Origin: Marinicella algicola
GTDB lineage: Bacteria > Pseudomonadota > Gammaproteobacteria > Xanthomonadales > Marinicellaceae
Direction of reading: 5' to 3'
Assembly (NCBI RefSeq): GCF_028401385.1
Contig: NZ_JAQOMR010000002.1
Location: 62,001 to 126,000, forward strand
DNA: 64,000 nt
The notes beneath the pieces were generated by a model. That model did no database searches and was not told the DNA's origin. It saw only the letters and a list, made by a program, of their open reading frames with translations. Both the position numbers and the translations under genes were made by a program. This document shows positions 8,944 to 19,401 of this stretch, piece after piece (positions within the stretch are counted from its first letter, which is position 1; each line of letters opens with the position of its first letter).

Positions 8944-11128
8944 GCCTTGCCCTCCGGTTTGACAATCAGCGCATCGACAGCAACGCAGCCCGCACCTTCG
9001 GCAAGGACGAGAACCGGGTTGATGTCGATGCTTTCGATGGCGTCTGCATGTGCGACCGACAATGCGGAAAGCCGCATGATCGCATCTTCCAGCGCCGCGC
9101 GATCGGCTGCGGGCTGCCCGCGATAACCGGCAAGAAGCGTTGCAAGCCGGGTTTCGTCGATCATCTCGGCAACGTCGGAGGGACTGAGCGGCACGCGGCG
9201 CAGCGCGACATCGTTCAAAAGCTCGGTCATCACGCCACCGACGCCGACAAGGATCATCGGCCCGAAATCGGGATCATTCTGCATGCCGAGAATAACCTCG
9301 ACCCCGCTGCCGACCATTTTTTGCACCAGACAGGGGGCCGGCTTGCCGTCGAGCGTATGCCCGGCGAGCTTGTCGGCAAGATCGACGAATGCGTCGCGCA
9401 CGGCATCGGCATCGCCAAGCTTCAGGTGCACCAGCCCGGCATCGCTCTTGTGTTCCATGCCGTCGGCAAGGCCCTTGAGCACGACCGGGTAACCGATGAC
9501 CTCAGCCGCGCGAACAGCTTCCTCCTCGCTTTTCACCAGGGCTTCGCCGACCATTGGCAGGCCATAGGCCGAAAGCGCCTCCTTGGCGACATTCTCGGCA
9601 ATCGTGCGGCCGCCACCGGCAAGCAATGCAGTCACGCGTTCTGCGGCGCCTGTGGCGATTTCCGGGCGGTCGCCTTCATCTGCTGGGCGCTTCCTGCGCT
9701 TGTGATAATCGGTGAACCGTTTCAGAGCCTTCAGCATCTGCTGGCTTCCGCGATAGATCGGCAGGCGTCCGTCGCGGGCAAGCTGTTCATAGCCCGCCTC
9801 CACCACCTTGCCGCCGTCATAGACGACGATGATCGGCTTGTCCGCCGTTTCGCTCAGTTCCAGCACCGGGCCGATCAACCGGCCGCGCCAGCTTTCGCGC
9901 ACCTGATGAATGAACACGACGAGAATGTCTGTGTTCTCGTCATCGAGGGCGATCTTCAGGCTCTGACCCCAGCGTTCGGGGTGATTGTTGACATTGCCCG
10001 ACAGATCCAGCGGATTGACCGGCGGGGTGAAATCGAGCAACGGACGCAGGCCTTCGACGGTCTTTTCGGTGAAATCGGCCATCGGCAGGTCGAGCGCCTC
10101 GCACTGATCGGCCATGACACCGCTCCAGCCGCCCGAAAATGTCACCACCGCAATGCGCTCGCCACGCGGCGGCGGGCATTTTTCGAAAAGGGCTGCCGCT
10201 TCGGCAAGCTCCATCGGGTCATCGACCGAAACCACGTTGTTTTGCCGGAACACGGCCTCATAGGTGCGGAAGGCGCCGGCCATCTTGCCGGTATGGGCAA
10301 GGGCCGTGCGCGCGGCGCGCTTGCTGCGGCCGAGCTTCAGCACGATCAGCGGCTTTTCGACGGCCTGCGCCTTTTCCGCCACCGCAAGAAAGCGCGCGGG
10401 CGTGCGCAAACCTTCGAGATTCATGCAGATGGAGGCGATGTCCGGGTCATCCAGCGCCCAGCTGGCATAATCCGCCGCCTCGACATTAAGCTCATTGCCG
10501 GTCGATACGAGATATCGCATGCGAACGCCCTGATCATGGGCGCGGGACAGAAGCACCATCAAAAGCTGGCCGCTCTGGGAAATCAGCGCGGTGCGTCCCG
10601 CCGACATATCCTCGGGGAAGGTCGCCGCCGTCAGCCCCATAAAGCCACTGCCGAGATTGGCAAGGCCAAGACAGTTCGGCCCGCAGATGGCAATCCGGTT
10701 GCGGTTTGCGATCTCGCGCAGCTTTTCTTCCATCGCTCGCCCCTCTTCGCCGGTCTCCGAAAAGCCCGATGCGAGAATGACGGCGCCGCGCACGCCCTTC
10801 CTGCCGCAATCCTCCAGAATGTCCGGCAGCAGCTTTTGCGGCACGAAAATGAGAACGGCGTCGACTGGCTCGGGGATGGCCGAGACAGACGGGTAGCATT
10901 TGAGATCGTTCAGCTCTTCATATTTCGGATTGACCGGGAAGATGCGCCCCTCAAAGCCGAGCCGTCGCAACACCGACACCGCCATGCCGCTCCAGCCGTC
11001 ACTTCGGTTGCTCGCGCCGACAACGGCGACGCTTTTCGGGTTCATGAGACCCGAGAGTTGGGCGAAGACACCTCACCCGCTGCGGCCTCCAGACCGGTCT
11101 CCGCACCGGACGCAGCATTTTTCAACAT
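8940..11128 (-). CDS. acyl-CoA synthetase, NDP-forming (acetate-CoA ligase ADP-forming type)
   Basis: CoA-thioester-forming ligase. It has an N-terminal CoA-binding Rossmann domain (SVAVVGASNRSDGWSG), succinyl-CoA-ligase-like domains with AICGPNCLGLAN, and a C-terminal ATP-grasp domain (VVLKGLADGMEHKSDAGLV). The secure part begins at the ATG at 11045. A better start is 11128: GGGAGG precedes it, and restoring one base near 11070 joins its frame to QLSGLMNPKSVAVVG, giving about 729 residues. It probably activates the carboxylic acid that the two acyl-CoA dehydrogenases then oxidise. An IclR-type operator at 11204-11220 lies just upstream. Confidence 0.87.
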
Positions 11129-11203
11129 ACCATTCCTCCCTTGGCCTGTCCGGCGGGACTATTCCCGAAACCTCTCCAAGGGTCAACATATTTTTGGAAA
11201 AAA

Positions 11204-11220
11204 TGCCTGCAATGCAGACA
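11204..11220. promoter_or_regulatory. IclR-type operator copy 1
   Basis: TGCCTGCAATGCAGACA is a 17-bp inverted repeat (8-1-8) with one mismatch. It matches the perfect palindrome at 12157-12173, and lies 76 bp upstream of the probable start of the CoA ligase and before the end of the IclR gene. The two copies flank the IclR gene, the obvious candidate to bind them. Confidence 0.7.
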
Positions 11221-11230
11221 TCGTTAAAAT

Positions 11231-12034
11231 CTATTCGGAATAATGCCGCCGCATGCGCCCTTCGATGACACGCGCTGAATTCATCAGCGCCGCGGCGTAA
11301 TCGGTACGCACCTTCTCAGGCGTGAGCGCGGATGAAAGCCCGGAAATCGAAAGGAGAAGCGGATCGCCATCCTCGGCGAAACGGATTGTCGTGGCCGCTG
11401 CATTCAGCTCCGGCCACCAGCAACCGAACGAGGTCACATAGCCTTCCGATTGATACCGCTCCGCCTCAGCGGCCAGAAGCGGCGCCTGCGCATCATAAAG
11501 AGCAGGATCGGCCACCCTAAGCTGCCGCAGCATGGCCGCGCGGCGCGGCTCGGAAAGCGCGGAAAGATAAGCCCTTCCGATCGCGGTCTGCAGCATCGGC
11601 ACCAGAGCGCCGACATCCAGATTGAGCACGATCGCCTCGGGTCGCCGGGCCAGATCGAGATAGCGAATGCCGCCATCGCTCGCCACGCCGAGCGCCACGG
11701 AAAAAGGCCCAAGCTCGGACAGTGCCTCCATCGAGGGCCGCGCCAGATCACTGATGCCGGTGCTGACCAGCGCCGCCCGGCTGAGTTCGATAACGCGCGG
11801 CGCCAGGCTGTAGCCGGATGAGCGCGCGTGATGGACGAGATACCCTAGCTTGTGCAGCGTATGCGTGAACCGGGCGACCGTGGAGCGCGGCAAGCCGGTC
11901 CGCTCGGCGAGCGCCTGATTGGTGAGCGCCCGGTCATCCGGCCTATAGGCCGCGATGACGCGAAGGCCGCGCTGCAGCGACGTCACGAAATGGCGATCGC
12001 CTGCATTCTCGTCCTCGATCCCGAACCCGTTCAT
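11231..12034 (-). CDS. IclR-family transcriptional regulator of the CoA catabolic island
   Basis: Intact 267-residue IclR regulator with the HTH AERTGLPRSTVARFTHTL then LGYLVHH, and a ligand domain with DVGALVPMLQTAIGRAYL. It is transcribed toward the CoA ligase and is divergent from the DUF35/thiolase/FadJ operon. Near-identical 17-bp operators occur upstream of both arms, so this protein probably co-ordinates both in response to a pathway acid or CoA intermediate. The start at 12034 gives MNGFGIEDENAGDRHFVTSL, with RGLRVI as the usual run-in to the HTH. Confidence 0.9.
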   Translation of the reverse strand: MNGFGIEDENAGDRHFVTSLQRGLRVIAAYRPDDRALTNQALAERTGLPRSTVARFTHTLHKLGYLVHHARSSGYSLAPRVIELSRAALVSTGISDLARPSMEALSELGPFSVALGVASDGGIRYLDLARRPEAIVLNLDVGALVPMLQTAIGRAYLSALSEPRRAAMLRQLRVADPALYDAQAPLLAAEAERYQSEGYVTSFGCWWPELNAAATTIRFAEDGDPLLLSISGLSSALTPEKVRTDYAAALMNSARVIEGRMRRHYSE

Positions 12035-12156
12035 TGCCGCTCCTTTCTCTCCATAACCCGGGAGGCTCTAGGCCCGAACCCATGCTCATGCAAGCCGCCC
12101 GGCACGCACCGTCTTGCCAGAAGAGGCAAAGCTTGGTAACGATAATTTAAAACATA

Positions 12157-12173
12157 TGTCTGCATTGCAGACA
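12157..12173. promoter_or_regulatory. IclR-type operator copy 2, perfect palindrome
   Basis: TGTCTGCATTGCAGACA is a perfect 8-1-8 inverted repeat in the gap between the IclR gene and the DUF35 operon, directly beside a TATATT that could be a -10 element (12176-12181). The near copy is at 11204-11220. Confidence 0.75.
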
Positions 12174-12237
12174 ACTATATTGTTGCGAAATGAGGAAGAG
12201 CATATCGCGGCAAGCGAGATTTCAGGGAGGAAAAGCG

Positions 12238-12645
12238 ATGACGGTTCGGTTACCGGCTTCAGGGCCGGATCTTGAATTTCAGGCCCATGTTGATAACGGC
12301 CAGCTCTGGCTTCAGACATGCCAGGACTGCGATAAGGCGATCTTCATGCCCCGCATCCTCTGCCCCCATTGCGGTTCGCTTAAACTTGCCTGGCACCCCG
12401 CCTCGGGTCTTGGAACGGTTTACTCCCGCACGGTTCTCTACGGCCGCCCCAAGCCCGGCGAAAGCCGCCCGCAGCGCCATGCGCTCGTTCTCGTCGACCT
12501 TGACGAGGGGCCACGCATGATGAGCCGCCTTCCCGACACCGATCCCGATGACATTACCATCGGCATGCGCGTGAAGGCGCGTATCGAGGGCGATGCCGGC
12601 GCGCATGCCGTCGTGTTCGACCCATGTGAGGAGACACGCTCATGA
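12238..12645 (+). CDS. DUF35 / OB-fold acyl-CoA-associated protein with zinc ribbon
   Basis: A 135-residue protein of the DUF35 (ChsH2/OB-fold) type. An N-terminal rubredoxin-like zinc ribbon is seen as two CxxC pairs (CQDC and CPHC), followed by an OB fold (GTVYSRTVLYG, then MRVKARIE). These proteins pair with thiolase-like enzymes and are needed for their activity or stability, and the next gene is one. The start is the ATG at 12238 behind GGGAGG. Its stop overlaps the thiolase start (ATGA), implying translational coupling and equal stoichiometry. Confidence 0.88.
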   Translation: MTVRLPASGPDLEFQAHVDNGQLWLQTCQDCDKAIFMPRILCPHCGSLKLAWHPASGLGTVYSRTVLYGRPKPGESRPQRHALVLVDLDEGPRMMSRLPDTDPDDITIGMRVKARIEGDAGAHAVVFDPCEETRS

Positions 12646-13791
12646 ATTCGCGCCTGCGCGGCAAAGCCGCAATTGTCGGTGTCGGAACGGCCGGGCTCGG
12701 CGAAGCCCCCGGTTTCAACGCAATGGATATCCAGGCGCTCGCAATTCACGAAGCGCTTGAGGATGCCGGGTTGAAACTCTCCGATGTCGACGGATTGTTC
12801 ACCGCCAATATGAGCCACACTTTCCCGGCGATATCGACAATCGAATATCTGGGGCTGAGGCCCCGCTGGATCGACGGTACCAATACCGGCGGCTCCAGCT
12901 TCGTTGCCGATGCCATGTCGGCAACCATGGCGCTTGAGGCCGGACTGTGCGATGTGGCGCTGATCTGCTACGGCGCAACGCTGCGTTCCAACGCCGGCCG
13001 CATGACGCCAGCCGCCGAACAGCCGACCTATGAGATCCCCCACAAGCCGCGCTATCCGATGACGGCCTATGCCATGGCGGCGGCCACACATATGGCGCGT
13101 TTCGGCACCACCCGCGAACAGCTTGCCGAGGTGGCCGTTGCCGCTCGCGCCTGGGCGCGGTTGAACCCCGAGGCCTTCGAACGCGACCCATTGACCATAG
13201 AGGATGTTCTGTCTTCGCGCATGGTGATGGAACCGCTCAGCCTGCGCGACTGCTGCCTTTTGACCGATGGAGCCGGCGCCGTGGTGATGACCCGCGCGGA
13301 CCGGGCCCGCGATCTGCCCAACAAGCCGGCCTATTTCCTCGGCGGCGGCATCGCCTCCTATAACAGGGCCGTTTCCGAAATGCCGGACCTGACGACGACG
13401 GCGGCCCATGATTCCGGACAACGCGCCTTCGCCATGGCCGGAATGAAACCTGAGGACATGAATGTGCTTCAGCTTTATGACGCCTTCACCATCAACGTCA
13501 TCCTGTTTCTGGAAGACCTCGGCTTCTGCCCCAAGGGCGAAGGCGGGGCTTTCGTTTCCGGCGGGCGCATCGCCCCGGCGGCGCGCTGCCGGTCAATACC
13601 AATGGCGGGGGCTCTCCTTCTGCCACCCCGGCATGTACGGCGTTTTCACGCTGATCGAGGCCACCCGCCAATTGCGCGGCACTGCCGGCGAGCGGCAGAT
13701 CACCAATGCCAAAACGGCGCTTTGCCATGGCAACGGAATCACGCTGTCGCATCAGGCGACTGCGATTTTCGGAACCGAAGCAACCCTTTGA
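12642..13791 (+). CDS. thiolase-fold protein lacking the nucleophilic Cys (Ltp2/SCPx-like; frame broken twice)
   Basis: Thiolase superfamily member of the SCPx/lipid-transfer type, 383 residues after repair. Where classical thiolases have the acyl-accepting Cys, this one reads GTNTGGSSFV, so the nucleophile is absent. It keeps the YDAFTINVILFLEDLGF segment typical of Ltp2-like aldolases, and a C-terminal GGGLSFCHPGMYG. Frame losses are near 13577 and in GGGGG 13607-13611; one base at each restores GALPVNTNGGG. Coupled to the DUF35 protein by ATGA overlap. A retro-aldol or non-Cys C-C cleavage of a 3-hydroxyacyl-CoA is more likely than thiolysis. Confidence 0.82.
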
Positions 13792-13806
13792 CGCGGAGAC
13801 AAAGCC

Positions 13807-15870
13807 ATGACCAACACGCTGATCGAACAGGAAAAGCGCGGCGCGCTCGGCATCATCCGCATGAACCGCCCGCCGGTCAATGCGCTGGGATACGAGTTGC
13901 GCAGCCAGATCACCGAGGCCCATCGCGCCTTCGATGCCGATCCGGAGATCGCCGCTACCGTGCTCACGGCCTCGGGCCGGGTGTTTTCCGGCGGCGCTGA
14001 TATCACCGAATTCAACACCGGCCGCAAACATCCCTACCTGACCGAACTGATCACCATGCTGGAGGAAGGCAAAAAGACCGTAATTGCAATCGTAAACGGC
14101 ATCGCCTTCGGCGGCGGCTTCGAACTGGTGCTGGGTTGCGACTATATCTACGCCCTGCCGGGTGCGAAATTCTCCTTCCCGGAAATCAAGCTCGGCAATA
14201 TCCCGGGCGCCGGCGGCACGCAAAAGCTTCCGCGGCTGGCGGGCGGGCCGAAGGCGCTGGAACTCATTCTCACCGGCAAGGCGATCGCAGCCGAGGAAGC
14301 CGTGGCACTTGGCATCGCCGAACTCGTTGCCGAAAACGAGGAAGACGCGCTCGCCCGCCTTGAAAAATCGGTTGCCGACGGACTGCCGCGCCGCCGGGTC
14401 CGGGATCTTGTCATGACTGGATCGCCGGATGCACTTGACGCGGTTGCCGAAGAGTATCTGCGCCGTAGCAGGGGTGCGCCGGCGGAGAAAACGGCGCTTG
14501 AAGCCGTGCGCAAGGCCTATGACACGCCCATCGATGAAGCGCTTGCATGGGAACGCGATACATTCCAGATCCTCAATGCCACGCCGGAAGCGCGCGCCAT
14601 GCGGCATCTGTTCTTCACCGAGCGCGAGGCGCGCAAGATTGCCGACCTGCCGAAGGACACACCGCAACGCACCGTCTCCTCCGTCGGCGTCATCGGCGCC
14701 GGCACGATGGGCCGCAGCATCGCCATGTGCTTTGCCGATGCCGGCCTCTCCGTCACCCTCGTGGAAGAAGCTGAGGACAGGCTGGATGCGGGCCTTGCCG
14801 CCATCCGCAAGACTTATGAGGCATCACGCGACAAGGGCCGGATTTCCGAAGATGACCTAGCCGCGCGGATGGCGCTGATTACGGGCACGATCGCACTCGA
14901 AAGCCTCGCCTCCGTCGATCTGGCGATCGAGGCCGTGTTCGAATCCATGGAGGTGAAATGCGCCGTCTTTGGCGCTCTCGACAGGGTCTGCAAACCGGGT
15001 GCGATCCTTGCCACCAATACTTCCACGCTTGATGTTAATCGCATTGCAGCCGCAACGGCGCGTCCGCAAGATGTCATCGGCCTGCATTTCTTCAGCCCGG
15101 CCCACATCATGAAGCTTCTGGAGGTCGTACAGGCGGAAAAGACCGCGCCGGACGTGATCGCGACCGCTATGGCAATTGGCCGGAAGCTTGGAAAGCACAG
15201 CGTTCTGGTCGGTGTGTGCGACGGCTTTGCCGGCAATCGCATGTTCATCAACTTCAATCGCGAGGCCCAGATCCTGATCGAGGAGGGCGCCCTGCCCTGG
15301 CAGATCGATGCGGTCATGACCCGCTGGGGGCTGGCCATGGGGCCGCTGGCGGTGATGGACCTTGCCGGTCTCGATATCGGTTACAATATCCGTCAGTCCC
15401 GCGGGCCTCAGACCCCCTACCCGTTCACCACCGCCGACCGCCTGTTTGAAGCTGGCCGTCTCGGGCAGAAATCCGGCAAGGGCTGGTACCTCTACGAGGC
15501 GGGCGCACGGCGCGGCGTGCCGGACCCGGAGGTCGAGGCTCTGGTCAAGGCAGTTTCTGCGGAAAAGGGGATTACGCGGCGCAAGGTCAGCGATGACGAG
15601 ATCCTGCGCCGCTGTATGTGGCAATTGGTCAATACCGGCTATCAGATCGTCGAGGAAGGCATTGCCCAGCGCATCAGTGATCTCGATGTCATCTTCGTCA
15701 ACGGCTACGGCTTTCCCCGCACGCGCGGCGGCCCGATGTGCTTTGCCCGCGAAACCGGCCTTGAGCAAGTGGCCCGCGACATCATGCGCTACCACGCCGA
15801 GATCGGCCCGCACTGGAAGCCTTCGGCGCTGCTGCTCGCCGAGGCGGGCATCTGCGACTTTGGTGCGTGA
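13807..15870 (+). CDS. bifunctional enoyl-CoA hydratase / 3-hydroxyacyl-CoA dehydrogenase
   Basis: Intact 687-residue FadJ/peroxisomal-type multifunctional beta-oxidation enzyme. The N-terminal crotonase domain (about 1-190) has the oxyanion-hole segments SGGADITEF and GGGFELVLGCDY and a catalytic Glu in FSFPEIKLGNIPGAGGT. The NAD domain starts near 295 (GVIGAGTMGRSIAM), with the catalytic His in FFSPAHIMKLLEVV. Two C-terminal dehydrogenase domains follow (FAGNRMFINF; GYGFPRTRGGP). It hydrates the enoyl-CoA made by the acyl-CoA dehydrogenases and oxidises the 3-hydroxy product. Third gene of the plus-strand operon. Confidence 0.92.
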   Translation: MTNTLIEQEKRGALGIIRMNRPPVNALGYELRSQITEAHRAFDADPEIAATVLTASGRVFSGGADITEFNTGRKHPYLTELITMLEEGKKTVIAIVNGIAFGGGFELVLGCDYIYALPGAKFSFPEIKLGNIPGAGGTQKLPRLAGGPKALELILTGKAIAAEEAVALGIAELVAENEEDALARLEKSVADGLPRRRVRDLVMTGSPDALDAVAEEYLRRSRGAPAEKTALEAVRKAYDTPIDEALAWERDTFQILNATPEARAMRHLFFTEREARKIADLPKDTPQRTVSSVGVIGAGTMGRSIAMCFADAGLSVTLVEEAEDRLDAGLAAIRKTYEASRDKGRISEDDLAARMALITGTIALESLASVDLAIEAVFESMEVKCAVFGALDRVCKPGAILATNTSTLDVNRIAAATARPQDVIGLHFFSPAHIMKLLEVVQAEKTAPDVIATAMAIGRKLGKHSVLVGVCDGFAGNRMFINFNREAQILIEEGALPWQIDAVMTRWGLAMGPLAVMDLAGLDIGYNIRQSRGPQTPYPFTTADRLFEAGRLGQKSGKGWYLYEAGARRGVPDPEVEALVKAVSAEKGITRRKVSDDEILRRCMWQLVNTGYQIVEEGIAQRISDLDVIFVNGYGFPRTRGGPMCFARETGLEQVARDIMRYHAEIGPHWKPSALLLAEAGICDFGA

Positions 15871-16064
15871 CCTCGGAGGGGCGAAGCATAGGCATTGTCG
15901 ACGGCATTGCGCGGTGGCAAAGACCAGTTGGCGGCGATGGCCCGTTCGAAGTTACCGTCACGCTCGGCCATATCAGTCACCTCTTTGCCGAAGGTTCGCG
16001 GCTACGGATTTTCGGGTCGCCCGGCAAACAATCCTCGGTGGGCCTCTCACCCCAAGCAGCCTGA
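15867..16064 (+). pseudogene. C-terminal remnant resembling CocE/NonD hydrolase
   Basis: The GTG at 15867 overlaps the FadJ stop, but the readable peptide (SIGIVDGIARWQ, then PFEVTVTLGHISHLFAEGSRLRI) resembles only the last beta-sandwich strands of CocE/NonD X-prolyl-peptidase-type hydrolases (VDG start, then a GxRLRL-like segment). The catalytic alpha/beta-hydrolase domain is absent and the tail after about 16010 is nonsense. I read it as a deletion junction where the end of a hydrolase gene has been fused to the FadJ end. Assignment rests on motif resemblance alone. Confidence 0.4.
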
Positions 16065-16081
16065 TCCTGCCAGTGGCCGCT

Positions 16082-16242
16082 CTGCCGCCCGTCTTGTTGC
16101 GAAGTTGCGCCGTAGTTGCCCCGCCCGCCACCGCGCGGCGCGCGGTCTCGACCATCTCGATCCCGGCACAAAGGCCGGGATCGAGAACCAGATAGACAGA
16201 CAGGTCGGTGGATTGCCGCATCCCGGATGCCCGTTGCGGCAT
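16082..16242 (-). pseudogene. thiE: thiE N-terminal fragment (thiamine-phosphate synthase)
   Basis: Begins at an ATG one base after the thiC stop and reads about 50 residues that fit ThiE: LSVYLVLDPGLCAG, METARRAVAGGAT, AQLRNKTG. After about 16082 the match disappears; the phosphate-binding GADGVHVGQ region is missing and the frame stops at 15973. This is a truncated remnant, so thiamine-phosphate synthase would have to be supplied elsewhere. thiO, thiS and thiG, often between thiC and thiE in this group, are also absent. Confidence 0.65.
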
Positions 16243-16243
16243 G

Positions 16244-18262
<2,019 letters not shown>

Positions 18263-18421
18263 GCCAAAATTGCGCCGAATAGACGCGCTTGTCAACGCCA
18301 GCCTTGGTGGAGGGAATATAGCTTTCTATTTTTTGGCGCACCGGGCAATCAAAAACCGGATCAAGCTTATTCGCCCGGTGCTTTGCTTCGCGCACTCCCG
18401 GCATTTTTGACTTTTTCGTTA

Positions 18422-19266
18422 GGCTCAGGACTCGTTAAAATCAAAGCCAGAAGATAACGGCAGCAGCGATGCATATGCTTGAGAAGAAAGTGTGTGCACA
18501 ACGGTCGTATCGGGTGTGAATTCGGCGCCAGTCCTTGAGCCTGCCAAACATGTTCTCGATTTTATGGCGCTTTTGGTAGAGCTTGCGGTCATGCGCTATT
18601 GGGACCTTTCTGTTCGCCCTCGATGGAATGCAGGCCTTGATTTTGCGCTGCGCCAAGGCCTCTCGAAACCAGTCGGCATCGTAGCCTTTGTCGGCCAGTA
18701 CCGTCTTTGCTTTGGGAAAGGCCTCTATCATTCGGGCAGCACCTTTGTAGTCGCTCGTCTGCCCTTCGCTCAACAGCATGATCAGTGGCCGGCCATGGCC
18801 ATCGCAAACCGCATGCAGCTTGGAGTTCAAGCCGCCTTTGGTGCGCCCGATACGTCTGGGAACATCCCCTTTTTAGCAGACTGGCTGCGGTGCGATGTGC
18901 TTTCAAATGCGTAGCGTCGATCATCAACTGTTCCGGCTCACCGCATTCGGCCGCCAACTCAGCGAAAATCCTGTTGAACACACCAAGCCTGCTCCAGCGG
19001 ATGAAGCGATTATAGATCGTCTTGTGCGGTCCATATTCCTTCGGCGCATCGCGCCATCGCAAACCATTGCGCAAGACAAAGACAATGCCGCTCACGATCA
19101 GCCGGTCATCAACACGAGGCACACCGTGAGACAGTGGGAAATAGGGCTCGATCCGGCGCATCTGCGCCTGCGACAGCAGCGGCAAATCACTCATTGCGGT
19201 TCTCCATTCGAGCCCAATGAATCAAAACGAAGAGAACGCCGCAAGTGATTTAATAGGTCCTGAACC
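18422..19266 (-). mobile_element. IS5-family element (IS427-group type), 845 bp
   Basis: Terminal inverted repeats are visible: GGCTCAGGACTCGTTAAAAT at the left and GGTTCAGGACCTATTAAAT read inward from the right. Both ends are flanked by TA (18420-18421 and 19267-19268), the short target duplication expected for this family. It holds one split transposase. It has inserted between the upstream side of the thiC riboswitch and the zinc locus, about 160 bp from the riboswitch. Confidence 0.85.
18441..19194 (-). CDS. IS5-family transposase, two overlapping frames
   Basis: The first frame (from 19194) encodes the N-terminal domain (MRRIEPYFPLSHGVPRVDDR, GLRWRDAPKEYGPHKTIYNR, IDATHLKAHRTAASLLK). 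The second frame (ending at 18441) encodes the DDE core: GGLNSKLHAVCDGHGRP, then LADKGYDADWFR and the C-terminal HKIENMFGRLKDWRR. The join lies at AAAAAGGGG (plus 18867-18875). Related elements use programmed -1 slippage on A6G here; the run is one A short and the offset equals a contraction plus a -1 shift. Function as written is therefore uncertain. Confidence 0.85.
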
Positions 19267-19345
19267 TAGTGTCTTCTCGCTGCAAACGGCGATGATGGCA
19301 CCGTTTACGCGCATCTACTTGTACTTGATCCTCGGAAGAAACGTG

Positions 19346-19377
19346 AAAAGGGCGTCCAGCCGTGAAGCCGGACACCC
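19346..19377 (-). terminator. rho-independent terminator of the zinc locus
   Basis: On the minus strand, GGGTGTCC and GGACGCCC form an 8-bp stem around a 12-nt loop, followed directly by TTTT. It lies 25 bp after the aztD-zinT stop. Confidence 0.7.
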
Positions 19378-19401
19378 GTTCTTTGAAGCGCTACGTCTAG
19401 C

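Noticed and set aside
9048..11243. A 731-codon plus-strand open frame
   Set aside because: It is antisense to the CoA ligase, which has clear family motifs; high-GC codon bias explains the long mirror frame.
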